Shown piece by piece: positions 1 through 5,224 of a DNA stretch of 5,224 bases; positions within the stretch are counted from its first letter, which is position 1, and each line of letters begins with the position of its first letter. Source of the stretch: an uncultured Ardenticatenia bacterium (GTDB taxonomy: Bacteria; Chloroflexota; Anaerolineae; Promineifilales; Promineifilaceae); assembly GCA_937858165.1 (NCBI GenBank), contig CALLZA010001002.1, forward strand, positions 1 to 5,224, written 5' to 3'. The position numbers and the translations under genes are program-made. The notes beneath the pieces are model-generated. The model did no database searches. It was not told where the DNA came from and was given only the letters and a program-made list of their open reading frames with translations.

Positions 1-93
1 ATCATAGACAGCAACAGAAGACTGCAACTCGGTGTGTTACATAGACTACATGTCTGACGAGTAATAAGCTACGGTGTGAATAGAAGTTGATGG
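1..93. other. Sequencing noise beyond adapter (not genomic)
   Basis: This stretch lies outside a complete P7 adapter and its homopolymer, so no template DNA can exist here in the library molecule. It has moderate AT content, no open frame of note, no RNA-like structure and no similarity in composition to the GC-rich insert. Bases called after a sequencer reads past the end of a short fragment have this appearance. It should be removed and not annotated. Confidence 0.9.
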
Positions 94-105
94 TTTTTTT
101 TTTTT
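94..105. other. Poly-T run marking end of library molecule
   Basis: Twelve T residues directly abut the outer end of the P7 adapter. On the read strand this is poly-A, the usual base call once the template has been exhausted. It mirrors the poly-A run at the other end of the contig. It is not a transcription terminator. Confidence 0.92.
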
Positions 106-171
106 CAAGCAGAAGACGGCATACGAGATCTAGTACGGTCTCGTGGGCTCGGAGATGTGTATAAGAGACAG
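106..171 (+). other. Illumina P7 + i7 index + Nextera Read 2 adapter
   Basis: The parts read in order: the P7 flow-cell sequence (106-129, beginning CAAGCAGAAGACGG), an 8-base i7 index CTAGTACG (130-137, which is the N702 index as written in the oligo), the 15-base Nextera Read 2 segment GTCTCGTGGGCTCGG (138-152), and the 19-base Tn5 mosaic end AGATGTGTATAAGAGACAG (153-171). This is synthetic library sequence left untrimmed before assembly. Genomic DNA starts at 172. Read on the minus strand it adds a false protein tail, LSLIHISEPTRPY, and a stop codon that lies in the index. On the plus strand a GTG inside the mosaic end creates a spurious start (MYKRQ). Confidence 0.99.
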
Positions 172-1101
172 AGCGTGGACGGCGGCCGTGTCAGCATAGA
201 CCTGCGCCTCCTGGCCCGCGCCAGGCAGGGGAGCCACCACCAGCGTCGGCGCGGCGCGCTTCAGAGAGTCGGGAGTACGCCGGATGAACTCCTTCAAGCG
301 GTGCAGATTGGCGGCTTGGGCCAGCGGATCGTCGAGGCAAAACGGCTCTTCGAGGATGAGCCGCCGCTCGCCGGCTGCTGTTTGCAGCCCAACAACGTTG
401 CCCAGCACTTTGCCGATGTGACGCACCGGGTCGCCGGCCAACTCCCCCAGCGCGCCGTTGAGCGCTAGGTACATGGCCGGGCGATAGCTCTCGCCGCGGG
501 CCAGCGTTGCCGCCCGCCGCCCCAGTTCGCGGACAAAGCGCTGCAAGTGCTCGGCGTTCGGCCCGATGGCCTCGGCCACACGGCCGCCAGTCAGCCGGTA
601 GCCGAGGCCTGCCGGGCGCAGGGCCAGCAGGCCGTCGATGCGTTCGGCCGTGGCGGCATGGTCGCTGATCTCCAGGAAGCAAGCCGGCGGGCCGGCGATG
701 GGTGGCTCGGTTGGGAAAACATATTCGCGGCGCAGGCGAGCAGCAGCGTCGGGTGTGGCCCGTATCGCGCCAAGCCAGGCCGCCTGCCAGGCCAGCTTTA
801 GCGCCTCCCCAAGGGGGTTGTCATCGGTCGCCGCCTCGCGCGCCCGCCCGCTGAAGTCGCGCAGGCTTTCCGGCTGCTGTCCGCTAAGGGCGGGCGTGAG
901 CCGCTCGCGCAGGTGGTGGGCAACGACCAGCGCCTCGGCCTGGCTAATGCCTTCGGGCAGCGCCACGTCGCCCCAATAGGCCGCGCCGTCGGTAAACCGC
1001 AGGCCAAGGGAGATCGGCGCGGCCCCACCGGTCGGCAGGTCGGGGGCGATTAGAAGATCGGCGATTGGTGGAGAGTTCACAGCTATGTCTAGTCCAGACA
1101 A
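172..1101 (-). CDS. Divergent methylaspartate ammonia-lyase-like protein (enolase superfamily), 3' truncated
   Basis: The first 310 codons are present; the rest is lost where the genomic insert ends at 172. The family fold is an N-terminal capping domain plus a TIM-type barrel with a metal site. Seen here: an N-terminal block like the family's 'LEDG...GD' segment (LRFTDGAAYWGDVA, residues 34-47), a helical region with EALKLAWQAAWLGAI (99-113), then barrel-like strands including YLALNG (211-216), RLILEEPF (247-254) and TLVVAP (286-291). By-eye alignment to clostridial methylaspartate ammonia-lyase keeps the middle metal-ligand Glu (E251). It replaces the catalytic His and the two metal-ligand Asp by Ala (near A164, A213, A290). 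The catalytic Lys region is missing by truncation. Normal lyase activity (3-methylaspartate to mesaconate and ammonia) is therefore doubtful. The start is TTG, 26 nt after the CBS-ACT gene stop, with AGGA 12 nt upstream; a GTG at codon 8 (1078-1080) is an alternative. The homology call is moderately sure and the function is unknown. Confidence 0.6.
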
Positions 1102-1127
1102 CGGATCAAACTATCCTAACCCTTTCT

Positions 1128-1787
1128 CTAGGCCACGTCACGAATATCAATGATCTCCTGGTCGGGAACCTGGCTCAATACAGCTCGCGCCTGCTCCGAG
1201 GCCACGCCGGGAATCTTCACCACGGCGTCATAGAACCCTTCGCGGCGCGGCGTCGGAAACGTGCCGATGCCCATCACCCCCCACTGTTGCTGGCCCAACA
1301 CCGCCGTCAGCTTGGCAAACTCGCCGGGCCGATTGGGCATCCGCATTGTGACGCGCACGCCATCGGACGGCAACCCCAGCATCAGCTGGAAGGCGTTGAG
1401 CAAGTCGACCTCGGTCAGGATGCCGACGACGACTTCACCATCTTCGACCACCGGCAGGCAACTAATCTTGTCCTCAGTCATCTGGCGCGCGGCGCGTTCG
1501 ATGGTACGGTCGGGCGCAATCGTGACCAGTCTCTCGACCGGGGTCATGATCTCGCTGACCGCCAGGCGCGACAGGTGGCGGGTGATCTCCCACACGTCGA
1601 GGCTGGCCAGTGTGCCGGGGTCAAGGGCGAAGCTCATCCGCGTCACTAGCCCCAAAAGCCGCTTGCCGTCGCCGACGACCGGCAGATGGCGAATCTGGTT
1701 CTCGTGCATCAGGTGTTGGGCCTCGGCCGCTAGCATGGTCGGCGGGGCCATGACCGGGTGGCGGGTCATACTATCTTTGACGAGCAT
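1128..1787 (-). CDS. CBS-CBS-ACT domain protein (AcuB-like putative regulator)
   Basis: This 219-residue soluble protein has two CBS motifs followed by an ACT-like domain. CBS1 covers about residues 3-54 (VKDSMTRHPV ... IRHLPVV ... GLVTRMS). CBS2 covers about 77-132 (VSEIMTPVERLVTI ... ISCLPVV ... GILTEVDLL). The ACT-like part covers about 143-215, with VRVTMRMPNRPGEFAKL as its first strand and loop. CBS pairs bind adenine nucleotides or S-adenosylmethionine, and ACT domains usually bind amino acids. CBS2 keeps the T125-x-x-D128 pair associated with ribose/phosphate contacts, while CBS1 has S52 where Asp is usual, so one nucleotide site may be weak. No enzyme domain is attached, which suggests a sensor acting on a partner; the partner is not identifiable here. 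The ATG start is supported by a GAGGTGA ribosome-binding site. The gene lies 72 nt after the ATPase gene and 26 nt before the lyase-like gene, so it is probably co-transcribed with both. The domain call is firm; the role is inferred. Confidence 0.9.
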   Translation of the reverse strand: MLVKDSMTRHPVMAPPTMLAAEAQHLMHENQIRHLPVVGDGKRLLGLVTRMSFALDPGTLASLDVWEITRHLSRLAVSEIMTPVERLVTIAPDRTIERAARQMTEDKISCLPVVEDGEVVVGILTEVDLLNAFQLMLGLPSDGVRVTMRMPNRPGEFAKLTAVLGQQQWGVMGIGTFPTPRREGFYDAVVKIPGVASEQARAVLSQVPDQEIIDIRDVA

Positions 1788-1793
1788 TTGAAG

Positions 1794-1800
1794 TCACCTC
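1794..1800 (-). promoter_or_regulatory. Shine-Dalgarno site for CBS-ACT gene
   Basis: On the minus strand this reads GAGGTGA, ending 6 nt before the ATG at 1787. It is the strongest ribosome-binding site in the window and fixes the start of the CBS-ACT gene. It contrasts with the transporter ATPase gene, which has no visible one. Confidence 0.8.
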
Positions 1801-1802
1801 AT

Positions 1803-1841
1803 TGCCAGAAAGCGGCCGCCATGCAGAAAGTGTGGCCGCCA
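1803..1841. repeat. Imperfect tandem direct repeat in spacer upstream of CBS-ACT gene
   Basis: Two adjacent copies, 1803-1821 and 1822-1841 on the plus strand, share a CAGAAAG core followed by GGCCGCCA. They differ by small insertions of one or two bases. They fill about half of the 72-nt gap between the ATPase gene stop and the CBS-ACT start, just upstream of its ribosome-binding site. A tandem site in this position could be an operator or the product of local duplication. No clear -10 or -35 box accompanies it, so a regulatory role is speculative. Confidence 0.5.
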
Positions 1842-1859
1842 CAGCGTACACGACAAGCC

Positions 1860-3965
1860 TCAGGTCGTCAGGGGAATCACCGGCGGCAGATCGCGCAGCG
1901 TCTCCAGGGGGATGTGGCAGAGGATGCGGTGGCCGTCACCGGCGTCCTGCCAGGGCGGCACGGTCGTGGCGCAGATGCGGCCGCCATCGGGCAACAACAC
2001 ACGTCGTGGGCAGCGGGTGTGGAAGCGGCAGCCCGACGGCGGATCAATAGCGCTGGGCACGGTTCCCGCCAGGCGGATGCGCCGCGGCTGGGCCGTGGGA
2101 TCGGGAATGGGCGCGGCCGACAGCAAGGCCTCCGTGTACGGGTGGTAAGGCGGGGCATAGATCGCCTCCGCCGGGCCAATGTCCACCACCTGTCCCAGGT
2201 ACATCACCGCGATCTGATCTGAGAAGTAGCGCACCACGCTTAGGTCGTGGGCGATGAAGATCATCGTTGTGCCGTACGCTTGTTGCACTTCGAGCAGCAG
2301 GTTGAGCAGCGCCGCCTGCACCGACACGTCGAGGGCACTGACCGGTTCATCGCACAGCACCAGCTCAGGCCGGCTGGCCAGGGCGCGGGCAATGCCGACA
2401 CGCTGCTTCTCGCCGCCGCTCAACTGGCGCGGCAGGCGGTTGTAGTAGCTCTCACCTAGCCGTACGGCGTCCAGCAGGCGGATGACCTCGGCGCGAATCT
2501 CCCCTTTGGGCACGGTGCCGAAGCGCTCCATCGGCCGCGCGATCTGATAGCCAACGGTGTAAGCCGGGTTCATCGTCGCGTCGGGGTTCTGGAAGACCAT
2601 CTGTAACTCGCGGATCAGATCCGTGTTGCGTTGGCTCAGGTCGCCGGAGATATCCACGCCGAGGAACTCCGCCCGGCCGCCGCTGCTGCTCTCCAGGCCG
2701 ATGATCGTCCTGACCAGCGTGCTCTTGCCGCTGCCGGATTCGCCGACGACGCCCAGTGTTTGTCCCTTGTGGAGAGCAAACGAAGCGTCCTCCAGCGCCT
2801 GCACGTAGCGCGTCTCGCCCAGGCCCATCACGTCGCGCAGGCTGTTGCCCGGCAGTGGGTAGTACTTCTTCAGTCCCTCGACTTCCAGAATGGGTTGGCC
2901 GGTGGTATCGGTCGCGTCAGGGGTGACTACGCGCACGTCCGGCAACGGCACCCAGGCGGCGGGGTCGATCACTTCAGCGAAGTGGCAACGCACGCGGCTA
3001 CCGTTCGGCAACCGGCGCAACTCAGGCCGCTCCACGCGGCAGCGCTCCTGCACGTAGTCGCAGCGCGGGTTGAACACGCAGCCCACCGGACGGGCGTTGG
3101 GTGGCGGCACGCGGCCGCGAATGGGATAGAGCACGCTGTCGACCTTGTCCGTACCCAGCTTGGGCAGACAGCGGATCAGCCCCTGTGTATAGGGATGCTG
3201 TGGGTCGGCAAAGAGTTCTTGTATCGTGGCCTGCTCCACCAGCTCACCGGCGTACATGACGCCGACGCGGTTACAGACGCGGGCCATGACGCCCAGGTTG
3301 TGACTGATGAACAGGATGGCGGTGTCGAAGTCACGGCGCAGGTCGGCAACGAGGTCGAGCACGGCCGCCTCAACGGTCACGTCGAGCGCCGTTGTTGGCT
3401 CGTCCATAATGAGCAGAGCCGGGTTGTTCAGCAGGGCCATGGCGATGACGATGCGCTGCTGTTGGCCGCCGGAGATTTGGTGGGGGTAGCGGCGGAGGAC
3501 GGCCGCCGGGTCGGGCATGTAGACCCGGTCAAGCATCTCAATGCAGCGGCGCGTGGCTTCCGCTTCGTCGACGCCGCGATGGACGGTCAACACCTCGCGC
3601 ATCTGATCGCCCAGGCGCAGCGACGGGTTGAGCGATTGCATCGGGTCCTGATAGACCATAGCTACCTGGTCGCCGCGCAACCGGCGGAGCTCCTCGTCCC
3701 GCTTGCCCAACAGCTCCTGCCCCTGGAACTTGATGCTGCCGCGCTTGACATACCCGTTAGCCCCCAGGAAGTTGACCACCGCCCAGGCGGTTGTGCTCTT
3801 GCCGCAGCCGGACTCGCCGACGAGGCCGAACGTCTCGCCGCGGGCGATTTCGAACGACACGTTCTGGATGGCCTCGATTTCGCCACCGCGTATCTTATAA
3901 GCCACGGCCAGGTTCTCGACCTTGAGGACGGGCTGGCGTGGGCCGGTGGGGGTGGAAGGAGTCAT
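1860..3965 (-). CDS. Fused dual-ATPase subunit of a peptide/nickel-type ABC importer (DppD-DppF-like fusion)
   Basis: This 701-residue cytoplasmic protein carries both ATPases of an oligopeptide/dipeptide ABC importer and should power import through the neighbouring permeases. NBD1: Walker [10 protein letters not shown] (50-58), Q-loop Q106, signature SGGQQQR (165-171), Walker B LLIMDEP (184-190), H-loop H222. NBD2: Walker [10 protein letters not shown] (408-416), Q-loop Q459, signature LSGGEKQR (515-522), Walker B LVLCDEP (535-541), H-loop H573. Both sites look complete. Each half ends in the oligopeptide-ABC C-terminal domain with four cysteines (C296, C302, C309, C327 and C646, C652, C665, C683), matching the pattern reported to hold [4Fe-4S] in Dpp systems. 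In the second half the gap between the second and third Cys is longer (12 versus 6 residues). A linker of about 30 residues joins the halves near 331-358. ATG is the only plausible start, since an in-frame TGA lies two codons upstream; no Shine-Dalgarno is seen. Substrate cannot be told from the ATPase: peptides, nickel, opines and glutathione are all possible. Confidence 0.96.
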   Translation of the reverse strand: MTPSTPTGPRQPVLKVENLAVAYKIRGGEIEAIQNVSFEIARGETFGLVGESGCGKSTTAWAVVNFLGANGYVKRGSIKFQGQELLGKRDEELRRLRGDQVAMVYQDPMQSLNPSLRLGDQMREVLTVHRGVDEAEATRRCIEMLDRVYMPDPAAVLRRYPHQISGGQQQRIVIAMALLNNPALLIMDEPTTALDVTVEAAVLDLVADLRRDFDTAILFISHNLGVMARVCNRVGVMYAGELVEQATIQELFADPQHPYTQGLIRCLPKLGTDKVDSVLYPIRGRVPPPNARPVGCVFNPRCDYVQERCRVERPELRRLPNGSRVRCHFAEVIDPAAWVPLPDVRVVTPDATDTTGQPILEVEGLKKYYPLPGNSLRDVMGLGETRYVQALEDASFALHKGQTLGVVGESGSGKSTLVRTIIGLESSSGGRAEFLGVDISGDLSQRNTDLIRELQMVFQNPDATMNPAYTVGYQIARPMERFGTVPKGEIRAEVIRLLDAVRLGESYYNRLPRQLSGGEKQRVGIARALASRPELVLCDEPVSALDVSVQAALLNLLLEVQQAYGTTMIFIAHDLSVVRYFSDQIAVMYLGQVVDIGPAEAIYAPPYHPYTEALLSAAPIPDPTAQPRRIRLAGTVPSAIDPPSGCRFHTRCPRRVLLPDGGRICATTVPPWQDAGDGHRILCHIPLETLRDLPPVIPLTT

Positions 3966-3980
3966 GAGTCAGTAAGCAGC

Positions 3981-4021
3981 AAGCTGTTGGCAGTTGTTAG
4001 CTGGCTGACAACTGCCAGCTT
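3981..4021 (-). repeat. Bulged inverted repeat (hairpin) between permease and ATPase genes
   Basis: The arms are AAGCTG plus GCAGTTGT (3981-3986 and 3990-3997) pairing with ACAACTGC plus CAGCTT (4008-4015 and 4016-4021). This gives 14 base pairs with a 3-nt bulge (3987-3989) and a 10-nt loop (3998-4007). It begins one base after the permease stop codon and fills most of the 57-nt gap. No T-run follows on the transcribed strand, so it is not a classic intrinsic terminator. It could protect the upstream mRNA end, attenuate ATPase expression, or be one copy of a dispersed palindromic repeat. The spacer is visibly less GC-rich than the flanking genes. Confidence 0.75.
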
Positions 4022-4022
4022 C

Positions 4023-4964
<942 letters not shown>

Positions 4965-4973
4965 CGCGATAGG

Positions 4974-4978
4974 CTCCC
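4974..4978 (-). promoter_or_regulatory. Likely Shine-Dalgarno site for the permease gene
   Basis: The minus strand reads GGGAG, with 9 nt to the ATG at 4964. This favours the ATG over the in-frame GTG at 4980-4982, for which the only purine-rich stretch is almost adjacent to the start codon. Confidence 0.5.
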
Positions 4979-4983
4979 ACACC

Positions 4984-5011
4984 CTAGGCGTGGCGAATGC
5001 GCGGGTTGAGC
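4984..5011 (-). CDS. C-terminal end of an upstream DppB/OppB-type permease (partial)
   Basis: Reading the minus strand from the edge of the genomic insert gives LNPRIRHA followed by TAG (4984-4986). DppB/OppB-type permeases very commonly end in a short tail containing DPRIR just after the last membrane helix. A permease of that type is also expected directly before a DppC-type gene. Only nine codons including the stop are present, so the call rests on this short motif and on gene order. If correct, the stop is 19 nt before the ATG of the next permease (or 1 nt before its GTG), which is close operon spacing. The rest of the gene was lost where the insert meets the adapter. Confidence 0.6.
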
Positions 5012-5077
5012 CTGTCTCTTATACACATCTCCGAGCCCACGAGACCGTACTAGATCTCGTATGCCGTCTTCTGCTTG
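5012..5077 (-). other. Nextera Read 2 adapter + i7 index + P7 (reverse complement)
   Basis: This is the exact reverse complement of the left adapter: Tn5 mosaic end CTGTCTCTTATACACATCT (5012-5030), CCGAGCCCACGAGAC (5031-5045), index CGTACTAG (5046-5053; N702 as read by the instrument) and P7 (5054-5077, ending TTCTGCTTG). Genomic DNA ends at 5011. Both ends carry the P7 side. A molecule with P7 at both ends would not cluster, so the two ends come from different short fragments read through by Read 1 and then merged by the assembler. Confidence 0.99.
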
Positions 5078-5091
5078 AAAAAAAAAAAAAA
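5078..5091. other. Poly-A run at end of library molecule
   Basis: Fourteen A residues follow directly after the P7 end. They are the usual base calls past the end of template and mirror the poly-T at 94-105. They have no biological meaning. Confidence 0.92.
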
Positions 5092-5224
5092 TAAGTAACA
5101 GGAGTACAATATAATCATAGGACTAGCAAAACACATAACACGTAATATAGTGACGACATAGACAAAACACATGAGACAACTACAACAGCATAATAGCAGT
5201 AATCAAGTCGAGCAATCACTTCAA
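5092..5224. other. Sequencing noise beyond adapter (not genomic)
   Basis: This 133-base tail is A-rich, unlike the GC-rich insert, and lies beyond a full adapter and poly-A. I see no gene, RNA or repeat in it. It fits low-quality calls after the template has ended. Together with the adapter and poly-A it makes 213 bases past the insert, so the source reads were longer than that. Confidence 0.9.

Noticed and set aside
157..468. Plus-strand ORF starting MYKRQ
   Set aside because: Its start codon is a GTG inside the Tn5 mosaic end, and the rest is antisense to the lyase-like gene.
1065..1649. Plus-strand ORF opposite the CBS-ACT gene
   Set aside because: It overlaps a well-supported gene on the other strand, has no recognisable domain, and lacks a convincing ribosome-binding site.
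3981..4021. Intrinsic transcription terminator
   Set aside because: The hairpin is real, but no U-tract follows it in the direction of transcription and the next gene belongs to the same transporter.
5092..5224. A-rich tail as an AT-rich origin or regulatory region
   Set aside because: It lies beyond a complete sequencing adapter and poly-A, so it cannot be template-derived.

Overview
The window is an assembled contig whose real genomic part is about 4.84 kb (172-5011). It is bounded on both sides by Illumina Nextera/P7 adapter read-through (106-171 and 5012-5077), homopolymer (94-105 poly-T, 5078-5091 poly-A) and low-quality bases called beyond the end of the template (1-93, 5092-5224). The two adapter blocks are reverse complements, so the contig looks as if it has terminal inverted repeats, but this is library DNA and not a mobile element.

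The genomic insert is GC-rich and gene-dense, with every gene on the minus strand. In transcription order (right to left) it holds: the last residues of a DppB/OppB-type permease (4984-5011); a DppC/OppC-type permease (4023-4964); a single-chain fusion of the two transporter ATPases, DppD-like plus DppF-like (1860-3965); a CBS-CBS-ACT regulatory protein (1128-1787); and a truncated, very divergent member of the methylaspartate ammonia-lyase / enolase superfamily (172-1101). Gene order, short gaps and shared strand suggest one operon or two closely coupled ones. The promoter and substrate-binding protein would lie upstream, to the right and outside the window. High GC, a dipeptide-type ABC system with fused ATPases and a CBS-ACT protein would fit an environmental Chloroflexota-like bacterium. 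That is only an inference; no marker gene is present.

The transporter genes encode the membrane and motor parts of a peptide/nickel/opine-type importer. The permease has the EAA loop that docks on the ATPases. Both ATPase halves keep complete nucleotide-binding motifs and a C-terminal four-cysteine motif of the kind reported to bind a [4Fe-4S] cluster in Dpp transporters. The downstream CBS-ACT protein looks like a nucleotide- or amino-acid-sensing regulator. The lyase-like protein may act on an imported compound, but by-eye alignment suggests it has lost several catalytic and metal-binding residues of true methylaspartate ammonia-lyase.

Non-coding structure is limited: a bulged inverted repeat between the permease and the ATPase gene (3981-4021), and an imperfect tandem repeat upstream of the CBS-ACT gene (1803-1841). 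I found no convincing new defence or mobile system. The clearest results are the sequencing-adapter artefact, which also gives the lyase-like ORF a false C-terminus, and the degenerate active site of that lyase-like protein.
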